From a bacterium (GTDB lineage Bacteria > Vulcanimicrobiota > Xenobia > Xenobiales > Xenobiaceae), in the NCBI GenBank assembly GCA_022839105.1, contig JALHDH010000013.1, positions 1 to 62,965 of the forward strand: a DNA stretch of 62,965 nucleotides. The letters are read 5' to 3'. Position 1 is the stretch's first letter; each line of letters starts with the position of its first letter. Both the position numbers and the translations under genes were made by a program. Of this stretch, positions 1 through 8,514 are shown piece by piece. The notes below the pieces were generated by a model that did not search any database, was not told where the DNA came from, and was given only the letters and a program-made list of their open reading frames with translations.

Positions 1-5
1 TCCGG

Positions 6-152
6 ACCGAGCATCGCCGAGGGATCTTGTGCACCCCGCAAGGCGCAAAAAGTCGTGGTTTGCTGGAGGCAAATGAGACTTTTTGCAACACAGCGGGGGC
101 CTCGCACCCGCGCCCCGCGCGGGTGCATCCCATTGAGCGGCGAGGCGACCGA
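6..152 (+). repeat. Structured repeat element, copy 1 (upstream of fabD)
   Basis: This non-coding stretch resembles 56855-56974. Shared blocks are GACCGAGCATCG near the left end, a 42-nt hairpin (here 45-86; arms GCAAAAAGTC and GACTTTTTGC, with an inner TTTGC/GCAAA helix) and GGCGAGGCGACCGA at 139-152. Between the last two blocks lies another perfect hairpin, ACCCGCG/CGCGGGT. The outer stem is kept in both copies by paired base changes at two positions. It may be a structured RNA or a dispersed hairpin repeat. I do not recognise it as a known riboswitch. Its left edge may extend beyond the window. Confidence 0.5.
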
Positions 153-202
153 CGCGGTATTCACACAGGCTCCTAGTGCTGCAGATGGCGCCTGGTGGCG
201 CT

Positions 203-229
203 CGGGCCTGCGATGCCGCAGGCCCGTTT
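203..229 (+). terminator. Terminator-like hairpin in the fabD leader
   Basis: A perfect 9-bp stem (CGGGCCTGC/GCAGGCCCG, loop GATGCC) is followed by only three T. It lies about 120 nt before fabD. It could be a weak terminator for an upstream unit or part of a leader structure. The rest of 153-350 holds no gene I can support; a TTGAGC/TATTCA pair around 133-163 has a 19-nt spacer and is a poor promoter candidate. Confidence 0.35.
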
Positions 230-350
230 CGGCATGCCCGCTTCAGGGAGGATCTCCGGCCAAAGTGACGTCCCACGACGCTTTTTGGGCGCAAGCCATC
301 AGCCCCAGGACCGCCTTGGATTCGTCCCGGGCGCGGTCCCGGTACATCCC

Positions 351-1280
351 ATGAGCCGCCTGGCCTTTGTCTTCCCTGGCCAGGGGTCCCAGTTCATCGG
401 GATGGGCCAGGACATCGCCCGGTCCTGCCCCCAGGCCCGCGAGGTGCTCGGGTTGGCGGACCAGGCCGTCGGCTTCCCGCTTTCAGAGCTGATGGCCAAC
501 GGCCCTTCCGAGGTCCTGCGCCAGACGGTGAATACCCAGCCTGCCGTGGTGGCCCATAGCCTGGCCGTCCTGGCAGCGGTCCGGGCGCGCGGGCTGGAAC
601 CCTACGTCGTGGCCGGGCACAGCGTCGGCGAATACGCCGCAGTGGCCGCCTGTGGAGCCCTGGGCGTGGAGGATGTCCTGCGTCTGGTGCACCGCCGCGG
701 GCACTACATGCAGCAGGCCAGCGAGATGCAGGCCAGCGGCATGGCGGCCTTGATCGGGGCCGACCTGAAGTCCGCAGAAGCCCTGTGTGCGGCCGTCTCG
801 GTCACGGCTCCGGTCCAGGTGGCCAACCTCAACAGCCCCGGACAGGTGGTGATCTCCGGTGCCGAGTCGGCCCTCAACGAGGCCGTCCGTCGGGCTGCCG
901 ACTTCCGCATCCGCAAGGCCATCCGGCTGGAGGTCAGCGGGGCCTTCCACTCCTGCCTGATGGAGCCGGCCGCCCTCAGGCTGGCCGAGGACCTGCGTCG
1001 GACTCCCCTCCAGGCCCCCCGGGTTCCCCTGGTCGCGAATCGGACGGCCCTGCCGGTGACCGAGGTGGAGGAGCTGCGCCAGGTCATGTCCGAGCAGGTG
1101 GTCTCCCGGGTGCTCTGGGAGGCCTCCATCCGACACATGCTCGACATGGGGGTCACCCACTTCCTGGAGTTGGGGCCCGGGGCGGCCCTGGCCGGCATGA
1201 TCAAGAGGATCACCACGGAGGCCCTGGTCATGTCGATTCAGGATACCCCCTCCCTGGACAAGGCGATGCAGCAGTTCTAG
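351..1280 (+). CDS. fabD: Malonyl-CoA:ACP transacylase
   Basis: FabD moves malonyl from CoA to acyl carrier protein, supplying the extender unit for type II fatty-acid synthesis in the cytoplasm. The 309-residue product has the family length. It begins with the PGQGSQ motif (residues 9-14), has the nucleophile elbow GHSVGE with Ser91, and the catalytic His200 in SGAFHS. The ATG at 351 fits the start of FabD proteins; upstream in-frame codons give low-complexity sequence with no family similarity. No strong Shine-Dalgarno is visible. fabG and acpP follow on the same strand, a common fab arrangement. Confidence 0.95.
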   Translation: MSRLAFVFPGQGSQFIGMGQDIARSCPQAREVLGLADQAVGFPLSELMANGPSEVLRQTVNTQPAVVAHSLAVLAAVRARGLEPYVVAGHSVGEYAAVAACGALGVEDVLRLVHRRGHYMQQASEMQASGMAALIGADLKSAEALCAAVSVTAPVQVANLNSPGQVVISGAESALNEAVRRAADFRIRKAIRLEVSGAFHSCLMEPAALRLAEDLRRTPLQAPRVPLVANRTALPVTEVEELRQVMSEQVVSRVLWEASIRHMLDMGVTHFLELGPGAALAGMIKRITTEALVMSIQDTPSLDKAMQQF

Positions 1281-1422
1281 CATGCGTCGCGGGCTCCGGG
1301 AGGAATCCGGCAGGAACCGAAAAACATGCCGCCGGCCTCCGGGGGGCGGCAAAGATCGGAACTGCGGGGACTCCCACCCAAGAGGCGGGCCCCGACAGCA
1401 GAGAGGGGTGAGGAGGATCGAG

Positions 1423-2088
1423 TTGCACGGACAGGTGGCGCTGGTCACTGGTGCCGGCCGAGGGATCGGGCGGGCCATCGCCCTGGAGTTGGCTCGGGCC
1501 GGGGCGGATCTTGTGCTTTCAGCCCGAACCCAGGCACAGCTGGCCGGACCGGTTGAAGCGGTGGTCGCCCAGGCCCTCAAGGAATTCGGCCGCATCGACA
1601 TCCTGGTCAACAACGCCGGGATGACCCGGGATGCGGTCCTCCTGCGCATGAAGGAGGAGGATTGGGACCAGGTCCTCCAGGTCAACCTGCGCTCCGCCTT
1701 CCTGTGCACCCGGGCTGTCTCCAAGGGAATGCTCAAGCAGCGCTCCGGACGGATCCTCAACATCAGTTCGGTGATCGGATTGATGGGCAACTCCGGGCAG
1801 GCCAACTACGCGGCTTCGAAGGCCGGGCTCTGCGGTTTCACCCGGTCGGTGGCCAGGGAACTTGCTTCGCGGGGAATCACGGTGAATGCCGTGGCCCCGG
1901 GGTATATCGAGACGGAGATGACTCGGGACCTTCCTGAGAAGGCCCGGGAATGGATCCTGGACCGGATCCCCATGGGCTTCCTAGGTCAGCCCGAGGATGT
2001 CGCCAGGATGGTGCGTTTCCTGTCCGCACCGGAAACTCGCTACGTGACAGGGCAGGTCTTCAACGTGGATGGTGGAATGGTGATGTGA
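1423..2088 (+). CDS. fabG: 3-oxoacyl-ACP reductase, internally shortened
   Basis: FabG is the NADPH-dependent beta-ketoacyl-ACP reductase of fatty-acid elongation. The TTG start at 1423 sits six bases after AGGAGG and gives 221 residues, against about 244 in the family. TGxxxGIG (residues 9-16), NNAG (63-66), Ser116, Tyr129 and Lys133 are all present and the C-terminus matches well. The shortfall lies between residues about 40 and 45: the third beta strand with its Asp-Val pair, which contacts the adenine of NADPH, is missing, about 20 residues, in frame. Activity is therefore uncertain. It may be a true deletion, an assembly collapse, or a divergent SDR. Confidence 0.85.
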   Translation: MHGQVALVTGAGRGIGRAIALELARAGADLVLSARTQAQLAGPVEAVVAQALKEFGRIDILVNNAGMTRDAVLLRMKEEDWDQVLQVNLRSAFLCTRAVSKGMLKQRSGRILNISSVIGLMGNSGQANYAASKAGLCGFTRSVARELASRGITVNAVAPGYIETEMTRDLPEKAREWILDRIPMGFLGQPEDVARMVRFLSAPETRYVTGQVFNVDGGMVM

Positions 2089-2263
2089 CCCGTGCAGGCT
2101 CCGTCCCGGGCGGCTCCCAATTCTTCGGGGGCCTGCGGAGGGGCCGTTGCGCGGGGCCATCCGGAAGGCTCCATCCCCTCCGAAGCCTTCGGGGGCGGAG
2201 CGGGTTCCCTTCCCGATCATTCGCCGGATGAATCCCAGAACAAAGCCTTCCAGGAGGTGGAAC

Positions 2264-2506
2264 ATGTCGTCGATTCAGGAAAAGGTCATCCAGATCGTGG
2301 TCGAGCAGCTCAGCGTCGAAGAGGAGCAGGTCACCCCGACCGCGTCCTTCATCGAGCAGTTGGGTGCGGACTCCTTGGATATCGTGGAGATGGTGATGGC
2401 TCTCGAGACCGCCTTCGAGATCGAGATCCCCGATGAGGATGCCGAGAAGATCACCAACGTCCAGGAAGCCGTGGATTACCTGGAAAAGAAGCTTGCGGCC
2501 GCCTGA
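2264..2506 (+). CDS. acpP: Acyl carrier protein
   Basis: This 80-residue acidic helical protein carries growing acyl chains on a 4'-phosphopantetheine arm. The attachment site is Ser37 in the GADSLD motif. The ATG is preceded by AGGAGGT eight bases upstream, the best ribosome site of this operon, as expected for an abundant protein. It lies 175 bp after fabG. I see no obvious promoter in that gap. Confidence 0.96.
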   Translation: MSSIQEKVIQIVVEQLSVEEEQVTPTASFIEQLGADSLDIVEMVMALETAFEIEIPDEDAEKITNVQEAVDYLEKKLAAA

Positions 2507-2519
2507 ACCTGCTTCAGGG

Positions 2520-3068
2520 GTGGTCCCGAACGTGGATGGAGCCGGGGTTCTGCCCGGCTCTTTCCGTCTTCTGGAGGAGGTGGGGCGGCGCATGCGGCGC
2601 CGCAAGCTCACCTTGGGGGTGGCGGAGTCCTGCAGCGGAGGACTGCTGGGGGGGGCCCTGACCGACCTGCCGGGCTCGTCGGATTTCTTCCATGGGGGCG
2701 TGGTGGCCTACGCCAATCGGGTGAAGGTGGCCGTCCTGGGTGTCCGGCCCCAGACCTTGGAAGAGCACGGAGCGGTCAGCCCGGAGTGCGCCGCCGAGAT
2801 GGCGCTCGGAGCCCGCAGGCTCCTGCAGGTGGACGTGGCCCTGGCCCTGACGGGCGTGGCCGGTCCCGGCGGGGGGACTCCCGAGAAACCCGTCGGCCTG
2901 GTCTACGCGGCCCTGGCCGGCCCTGGCGGCCGGGGGGTCCGGGAGCTCCGGCTGGGCGGCTCGCGCCTCGGAATCCGCCTCTCGGCGGTCCAAGAAACCC
3001 TGGAATGGCTGTGCCGGGAGTTGGAACCCGGCCAGGAGGATTCCCCCCATGCACTCATCCCGTCCTGA
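2520..3068 (+). CDS. pncC: CinA C-terminal domain amidase (nicotinamide-nucleotide amidase type)
   Basis: This is a stand-alone CinA C-terminal domain of about 182 residues. The family hydrolyses nicotinamide mononucleotide to nicotinate mononucleotide and ammonia, a pyridine-nucleotide salvage step. Visible motifs are AESCSGG near the N-terminus, the GGVVAYANRVK segment, and TGVAGPGGG further on. The N-terminal MoaB-like domain of full CinA is absent. The start is uncertain: GTG at 2520 or 2532 keeps the first helix, while ATG at 2592 has a better ribosome site (GGAGGAGG) but would cut that helix. The end overlaps meaB by 20 bases, suggesting coupled translation. Confidence 0.85.
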   Translation: MVPNVDGAGVLPGSFRLLEEVGRRMRRRKLTLGVAESCSGGLLGGALTDLPGSSDFFHGGVVAYANRVKVAVLGVRPQTLEEHGAVSPECAAEMALGARRLLQVDVALALTGVAGPGGGTPEKPVGLVYAALAGPGGRGVRELRLGGSRLGIRLSAVQETLEWLCRELEPGQEDSPHALIPS

Positions 3069-4065
3069 GACCCTGAAGAGCCCGGCTCGGCGCCGGGAGC
3101 TCACCCTGGAGGAACTCCTGGCTGGTCTGGAGTGTTCTGAACGCTCGGTCCTGGCTCGGGCCATCACGCTGGTCGAGAGCGTTCGGGCGGATCATCGCCG
3201 CCTGGCTCGCCGACTGGTGGAGGCCATCCTGCCTCGCACCGGACAGGCCGTGCGGGTCGGCATCACCGGCCCGCCCGGGGTCGGCAAGAGCACCCTGATC
3301 GAGAGCCTGGGGCTGCACCTGGTCCAGCAGGGGCACCGGGTGGCCGTCCTGGCAGTGGACCCTTCCAGCCGGCGGACCGGAGGAAGCATCCTGGGCGACA
3401 AGACCCGCATGGAGCAGCTCTCCCGGGAAGAGAGGGCCTATATCCGGCCCTCTCCGGGAGGCGATACCCCGGGAGGGGTGGCCCGCCGCAGCCGGGAGGC
3501 CTTGTTGCTGTGCGAGGCCGCCGGCTTCGATGTGGTGATCGTCGAGACCATCGGGGTCGGGCAGTCCGAGACGGCTGTCGCCGAGATGGTGGACACCTTC
3601 GTCCTGCTGGTGCTTCCCGGCTCGGGCGATGAACTTCAGGGAGTCAAGCGGGGCGTCATGGAGCTGGCGGATCTGGCCGTGGTCACCAAGGCCGACGGGG
3701 ACCAGCGCCGCCTGGCCGCCCGGACCCGCGCCCAACTGCTCTCGGCCCTGCACCTGATGCCCCCGGCCACCCCGGGTTGGCGCACGCCGGTGCTGACGGT
3801 CTCCTCCCTGGAAGGCCAGGGCATGGGCCCTTTGTGGAAGGCCGTCCTGGAGCACCACGAGCACCTGGCCTCGGGCGCGCTTCTCGAAGAGAGGCGCTCG
3901 GGACAGGCTGCCTACTGGTTGGACCGGGCCCTGGAGGACGGCCTGTGGGCCCGGTTCCTGGCCGATCGCTCGGTGGCCCCTCGTCTGGTGGCCCTGCGTG
4001 AGGAGGTCCGCTCCGGACGCCGATCCCCCGAGGGGGTGGCCGAGGAGTTGCTGGAACTGAACTGA
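3049..4065 (+). CDS. meaB: MeaB/ArgK-family G-protein chaperone
   Basis: The MeaB/ArgK family loads and protects adenosylcobalamin on acyl-CoA mutases such as methylmalonyl-CoA mutase. The 338-residue protein has the Walker A motif GPPGVGKST (residues 74-82), VDPSSRRTGGSILGDK just after it, VETIGVGQSE as the switch region, and VTKADGD where the guanine-specificity motif lies. The start has AGGAGG eight bases upstream. No mutase subunit lies in this window, so its client is encoded elsewhere. The B12-binding radical SAM gene nearby is on the opposite strand and is not an established partner. Confidence 0.92.
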   Translation: MHSSRPETLKSPARRRELTLEELLAGLECSERSVLARAITLVESVRADHRRLARRLVEAILPRTGQAVRVGITGPPGVGKSTLIESLGLHLVQQGHRVAVLAVDPSSRRTGGSILGDKTRMEQLSREERAYIRPSPGGDTPGGVARRSREALLLCEAAGFDVVIVETIGVGQSETAVAEMVDTFVLLVLPGSGDELQGVKRGVMELADLAVVTKADGDQRRLAARTRAQLLSALHLMPPATPGWRTPVLTVSSLEGQGMGPLWKAVLEHHEHLASGALLEERRSGQAAYWLDRALEDGLWARFLADRSVAPRLVALREEVRSGRRSPEGVAEELLELN

Positions 4066-4090
4066 AGCCCCCCCGGGAAGCTCCTGGGAA

Positions 4091-4113
4091 CCCGGTCGGG
4101 GTTCCCGACCGGG
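4091..4113. terminator. Hairpin between convergent genes
   Basis: A 9-bp perfect stem (CCCGGTCGG/CCGACCGGG, loop GGTTC) fills the 51-bp gap between meaB and the convergent lipoprotein gene. There is no T tract on either side, so it may act as a bidirectional but weak terminator. Confidence 0.45.
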
Positions 4114-4116
4114 CTC

Positions 4117-4722
4117 CTAGAGGAACTTGAAGCTCTTCACCAGGTTCTCGAAGTGACCGGCGGCTTCGCCGAAGTTCTCGGCGGGGCACAGGAGGGCGAT
4201 CGTCCAGTAGTGGCCCTGATGGATGGCATGGACCTGGAGCCCCTTCATCTCGCGGATGCCGTCGAGATACCGGAATTCCAGGCGAAGGCTGGTCTCACCG
4301 TCCAACTTGTCCTCTGCCTGCCGGGTGATCTTCCCTTCGGAGCGCTTGAGGATCTGTTCATGGAGGTGCGTGACGTGCGCCTGGGTCTTTTCGGGGTCCT
4401 CGGCCCAGCTCTTCATGCCCCAGTCGGCGATGGCCGACACGGTCAGATGGCCGTCCGGCCAGGAAGGGGTGAAGCGGATGACGGTGCCGCCGGGAAGTTC
4501 CCGGACCTGATTGCCTTCCTTGGGAGCTTCCGAGGTGGGGACCATGTCCCAGGATTTCGGGATTTCCTGGACCTTCTTCGACCAGGGCGCTGGAGGCGCC
4601 GAGAATTCGACCGTCTGGCCTGCCAGGGTGTGCTTCTCGGGCGAGGTCTTGGGGGTGCTGGAACAGGCCGGCAGGAGCAGCAGGGCCGTCAGGGCCAGCC
4701 ATAGGAGTCGGGGTGTCCGCAT
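4117..4722 (-). CDS. Lipoprotein of unknown function
   Basis: The 201-residue product begins with a short basic segment, a leucine-rich hydrophobic stretch and the lipobox LPAC, so Cys20 should be lipidated after signal peptidase II cleavage. The mature part (start SSTPKTSPEK) is a soluble alpha/beta-looking domain with no motif I recognise. It ends with a helical segment, HFENLVKSFKFL, like that of small periplasmic ligand or stress lipoproteins. The ATG at 4722 has AGAGGA seven bases upstream; the more distal in-frame ATG would spoil the signal peptide. Confidence 0.75.
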   Translation of the reverse strand: MRTPRLLWLALTALLLLPACSSTPKTSPEKHTLAGQTVEFSAPPAPWSKKVQEIPKSWDMVPTSEAPKEGNQVRELPGGTVIRFTPSWPDGHLTVSAIADWGMKSWAEDPEKTQAHVTHLHEQILKRSEGKITRQAEDKLDGETSLRLEFRYLDGIREMKGLQVHAIHQGHYWTIALLCPAENFGEAAGHFENLVKSFKFL

Positions 4723-4810
4723 GGTCGGGTCCTCTTCTGGAAGCACCGGTCCTCCGGAGGGAGGAGGTGCGGGGTCTTCGGGTCTCGGCCGGAGCCGGCG
4801 GGGGAGCAGT

Positions 4811-6103
4811 TTAGGCCTCGGGGGCCTGGTCTCCTGCCTTGGGGAGCTCTGCGGGGAGATCCTCTTCCAGTTCGCCGGTGACCGCCTTCATCCGGCGACC
4901 GAGTTCCTGTTTGAGGGCCTTCCTGCCCGGGCGCTTCCAGCCCAGGGGATTCAGGGCCCCCACCAGGCGTCCCTGAACTTCCCGGGCCACCTGGCGCATC
5001 TCGGCAGAGGAGGGCTTCCGTCCCGTTTCGAACCAGCGCATCGTGGCGTAGCCGATGGCGATCGTGGCGGCTCCAGCCACCGAGGCCGAGAGGGCCCAGC
5101 CAGGGGGGCCTCCCAGCTTGCTCAACTGCTGGAAGAGGGCCCGGGCCGCCAGGCCCGCGCCGAATCCGGTCACCACCTCGCCGGCTCGCGCCAGCCCGAT
5201 CTCCTGGTCGTAGATTCGGGCCAGGACCAGGACCATCGACCCCTGCAGAAGGGTCAGGGGGATCAGGTCCAGGACCGGGAGCGGGCTGAGCGCCACCAGG
5301 CAGGAAGCCACCGCGGTCCGCCGGATGGCCTGCCAGCCCAGCTTGCGCCGCAAGGGCGTCAGGGCGCGGCCCAGTTCGCCCAGCAGGCGCGGCTCGGCTG
5401 CGGCCACTTCCAGGAGCAGGCTCTCCAGGCCGGTCCCTTGCGAGGCGGAGGTGGGATGGATCTCCTCCCGGGAGAGGCCCAGGACCCCCGCGGCCGATGA
5501 GATGGCCTTCTCCCGGTGAGCCCTGGGAACCAGATCCATCTTGTTGAGCACCACCAGCATGGGCTTGCCCATGGCCAGCAGTTGACCGTAGAGGACCCGA
5601 TCCGAGGCCAGGACGCTGCGCGTCGCATCGAAGACGACGACCAGGAAGTCGGCCTGCATGGCCTGCTGCAAGGCCAGATCCCTTTCCTGCTCCCCCACGT
5701 TGGCACCGTGATCCGCCCCCGGGGTGTCCACCATCCGGAAGAGGCCCACCTCGGCGACCTGGGCTTCACGGGTGGTTCCCGGAACCGGTGAGACCTCCGC
5801 CTTCTGGGCGGTGCCGGCCAGAAGGGCGTTGTACAGGGTGGACTTGCCGACGTTCACCGGGCCCACCACGGCCACCGTGGAGAGGGGCTGCACGGCCGGC
5901 CCCGCCTGACGCTGGATCAGGTGGACCAGGTCCGCCGAGGCGGAAGGGCTGTGGCGCAGGACCTTGAGGAAGGCCCCCAGGGTCAGGTCCAGTTCGCGGC
6001 GCAGGTCGGGAGGCAGGCCCCGCCAGACCGCGCGAGCCAGTTGGCGACTCTCGTCGGGGAAGCGATCCAGCAGGGTTTCCAGTTCGCTCGTCAATTCAGC
6101 CAA
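4811..6103 (-). CDS. Era-like GTPase with DUF697-type membrane domain
   Basis: A TRAFAC-class GTPase of about 430 residues. G1 is GPVNVGKST (residues 81-89), G3 is DTPG and G4 is NKMD. After the G domain come two hydrophobic helices with a PLPVLDLIPL motif typical of DUF697 proteins, which peripherally or integrally bind the inner membrane. The family's cellular role is unsettled; a link to envelope or stress functions is often suggested. It lies 34 bp after the radical SAM stop. The start is unclear: TTG at 6103 is only three bases after CGGAGG, TTG at 6094 is twelve bases after. Length could change by three residues. Confidence 0.8.
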   Translation of the reverse strand: MAELTSELETLLDRFPDESRQLARAVWRGLPPDLRRELDLTLGAFLKVLRHSPSASADLVHLIQRQAGPAVQPLSTVAVVGPVNVGKSTLYNALLAGTAQKAEVSPVPGTTREAQVAEVGLFRMVDTPGADHGANVGEQERDLALQQAMQADFLVVVFDATRSVLASDRVLYGQLLAMGKPMLVVLNKMDLVPRAHREKAISSAAGVLGLSREEIHPTSASQGTGLESLLLEVAAAEPRLLGELGRALTPLRRKLGWQAIRRTAVASCLVALSPLPVLDLIPLTLLQGSMVLVLARIYDQEIGLARAGEVVTGFGAGLAARALFQQLSKLGGPPGWALSASVAGAATIAIGYATMRWFETGRKPSSAEMRQVAREVQGRLVGALNPLGWKRPGRKALKQELGRRMKAVTGELEEDLPAELPKAGDQAPEA

Positions 6104-6137
6104 AGACCTCCGGAAACCGGGCGGCGCGTGCGCGCTC

Positions 6138-7952
6138 CTAGTTGTGGAAGATGACCTGGTAGTGGGCCTCCAGGCGGCGAAGGGCCGGCAGGACGCGGTT
6201 CTCCAGCAGGGCGGAGGGCTCGCCGGAGAGCCCCAGGCGCTGCTGCAGGGCGCCCAGCAGTCCACCCAGGGTCAGCTTGCCCACGGACAGGGCATAGACC
6301 TCCTTCTCGACGGGGTCGCTCAGGCGCAGGGGACGATAGGAGGCGCGCAGCAGGAAGTCCTCCCAGTTCCGAGGATCATACTGCAGGGGACCGATGGTCC
6401 TCAGGGGCGTCCACTCCAGAAGCTCTTCGCGCGGGATCTCGTCGAGGGCCCGGAAACGCGGGTTCTCGTAGAAGGTGAAGTACTCGCGGAGGGCCGCCAG
6501 TTCGCTGAAGATGTGACGGTGCCAGCGCGTCACGGTCCCATACCGGTTGGCCCAGCGGAAGTGCGAGAGGATCCGCCGGCGAGGGATCCTGGGAATCAGG
6601 GCCCGCATCTCCCGGCCCAGCGCAGCCATGAACTCGTGGCGCAACCTTCGGACCTCTGCGCAGGAGAGAGCCTCGGTCCGGCAGGTGCACTCCTCCAGCG
6701 TCAGGCTGGTCAGGAAGTCCCGGTCCTCGATCTGCAGGCCGTAGCGCTCGGGGTGGTTGGCGATCGGGGTCTCGGGGAACGGGGTCAAGAACGAGGCCGT
6801 CGTCTCGAAGAGCCCCGGAGCCAGGCGGAGCAGGCGTCGGGCCAGCTTCATGCTGTTCTTCCAGGTTTCCTGGGTCTCGAACGGGCCGCCCATGATGAAG
6901 TTGCCGTACATCGAGATGTCGTCCACCTCGGCGATGCGCTGGCACAACTCCTCGACCTGTCCGGGTCGGAGCCTCTTCTCGTAGAAGCCCAGGGTCTGGG
7001 GGTCGCCCGACTCGATGCCGATCTGCAGGCGGACCAGACCGACCTCCTTCATGGCCTGCAACAGCTCCGGGCGCAGTCCCAGGATGTCGACCCGGGCTTC
7101 GCAGTACCAGACGAAGTCCCGGCCCGTCCGGCTGCGGTAGTCCCGGAGGATTTCGCAGAACTCCAGGACCCTGGCGGGGTTGGCCACGAAGGTGTCGTCG
7201 ATGATGTCGAAGGCCCGATGGTTGTGGGCTTCCAGGTTGCGGATCACCTCCTCGGCCACGCGGCGGGCCGAGCGATAGCGATAACCCCGGCCGTGCACAG
7301 CCTGGAAGCAGAAGGTGCAGGCGTAGGGACAACCCCGACCCGTCGAGACGTGGAAGCGCAGCGGGTTGTCCACCAGGTTCCGGTCGGGGTCGGGAAGCGA
7401 GTCCAGGTCCTGCACCGGTTCGGGGGGCGAGCCTGCCGTGAGCCGGCCCTCCCGTCGGGTGAGGACCCCGGGGATCTCTTCGGGAGTCCCCGCCCCGCGA
7501 CACAGGGCCTGAGCCAGGGCCAGCATGGGTCGCTCTCCTTCGCCCTGGACCACGAAGTCGAAGGCGAAATAACGGTCCAGTCCGGCCTTCAGGCCCGAGG
7601 CCAGGGGGCCTCCGGCCACCAGTCGCGCCTCGGGAATCCACTCCGAGATCCGCCCGGCCAGGGTCGCCACCTGGAAGATCGTGTCGGACATGGTATAGAA
7701 ACCGACCAGTCGGGGGGTCGCCTGGAGGAAGAAGCTCCGCAGATCCTCCCGGGTCATGCCGAAGAGGTCCTTGGGAGCGAGGACCCGGACCCGGAATCCG
7801 TTCTCCTGGAGGAAGGTCGCGATGTACAGCAGGCCCAGGTTCGGCTGGCTGTGGATCAGGTTGTAGCAACTGTCCAGATGCAGCAGGACCACGTCCAGGT
7901 TCCGGTTCCGGTCGGGGGTGGTCAATCGTCTGAGGATCTCTGGGACCTGCAC
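6138..7952 (-). CDS. B12-binding-domain radical SAM protein
   Basis: A 604-residue radical SAM enzyme of the cobalamin-binding class. Residues about 15-170 form the B12-binding-like Rossmann part (LDVVLLHLDSC, then VAGGPLASG). The [4Fe-4S] cluster motif is Cys208-x3-Cys212-x2-Cys215 in GRGCPYACTFC. The barrel follows with IIDDTF and IGIESG. The C-terminal ~150 residues match no domain I know. The substrate cannot be told; such enzymes methylate or rearrange unactivated carbons. The GTG start has AGAGGTG five bases upstream. It is transcribed divergently from the TerB-like gene across 144 bp. Confidence 0.85.
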   Translation of the reverse strand: MQVPEILRRLTTPDRNRNLDVVLLHLDSCYNLIHSQPNLGLLYIATFLQENGFRVRVLAPKDLFGMTREDLRSFFLQATPRLVGFYTMSDTIFQVATLAGRISEWIPEARLVAGGPLASGLKAGLDRYFAFDFVVQGEGERPMLALAQALCRGAGTPEEIPGVLTRREGRLTAGSPPEPVQDLDSLPDPDRNLVDNPLRFHVSTGRGCPYACTFCFQAVHGRGYRYRSARRVAEEVIRNLEAHNHRAFDIIDDTFVANPARVLEFCEILRDYRSRTGRDFVWYCEARVDILGLRPELLQAMKEVGLVRLQIGIESGDPQTLGFYEKRLRPGQVEELCQRIAEVDDISMYGNFIMGGPFETQETWKNSMKLARRLLRLAPGLFETTASFLTPFPETPIANHPERYGLQIEDRDFLTSLTLEECTCRTEALSCAEVRRLRHEFMAALGREMRALIPRIPRRRILSHFRWANRYGTVTRWHRHIFSELAALREYFTFYENPRFRALDEIPREELLEWTPLRTIGPLQYDPRNWEDFLLRASYRPLRLSDPVEKEVYALSVGKLTLGGLLGALQQRLGLSGEPSALLENRVLPALRRLEAHYQVIFHN

Positions 7953-8096
7953 CGCGCACCTCTTCCCTGTGGCGTGAGCGTGCCACGAAAGGAAGTGTAA
8001 CACGAGCGAACCCTCCGGTGCAGCCAGGGGTTCCCAGGGGCAGACAGGAGGCCCTCGGACCCCCCCGAAGTAGGCGCCACCAGGAGGAAGCCGGAA

Positions 8097-8471
8097 ATGG
8101 AAAACAGGGAGCGGGCCCTGCTCAAGGGCTTGGTACAGTTGATCTGGGCGGATGGCGAGGTCTCGGAGGAGGAGCGCCTGATGCTGGGGGGGATCCTCTC
8201 GGAACTGGGATCCTCTGCGGCAGAGATCGAGGAGGTCGGCCGGATGATGGTCGAGCCTCCCAGCCTGGAGGACCTTCGCGAGAAGGTTCCGGATGAAGAG
8301 TCCCGTCGGGAGATCATGAAGCTCCTGGTGGCCATGGCGATGGCAGATGGCCGGGTGGAGACCAGCGAGATCCGTTTCCTGGACCGTCTGGCCGAGCGCC
8401 TGGAGATCCCATCCGCCGAGCTGGAGACCCTCAAGGAGCAGACCTTGCGGGTCATGGGTCGGGACGCCTGA
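8097..8471 (+). CDS. TerB-like helical protein
   Basis: A 124-residue all-helical protein with two TerB-type acidic repeats, WADGEVSEEE near residue 17 and MADGRVETSE near residue 82. TerB-fold proteins bind metal ions through these carboxylates and occur in tellurite resistance or membrane-linked sensing modules. No other ter genes are visible, so a resistance role is not supported here. AGGAGG lies nine bases before the ATG. purA follows 43 bp later and may be cotranscribed. Confidence 0.75.
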   Translation: MENRERALLKGLVQLIWADGEVSEEERLMLGGILSELGSSAAEIEEVGRMMVEPPSLEDLREKVPDEESRREIMKLLVAMAMADGRVETSEIRFLDRLAERLEIPSAELETLKEQTLRVMGRDA

Positions 8472-8514
8472 GCTCCTGGAGGGACACGCTCCCAGGCGGG
8501 GGCGGGGAGGGGAC

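Noticed and set aside
55..354. A short protein gene over the first structured repeat
   Set aside because: No ribosome site, skewed composition, and paired changes in the stem favour structure over coding.
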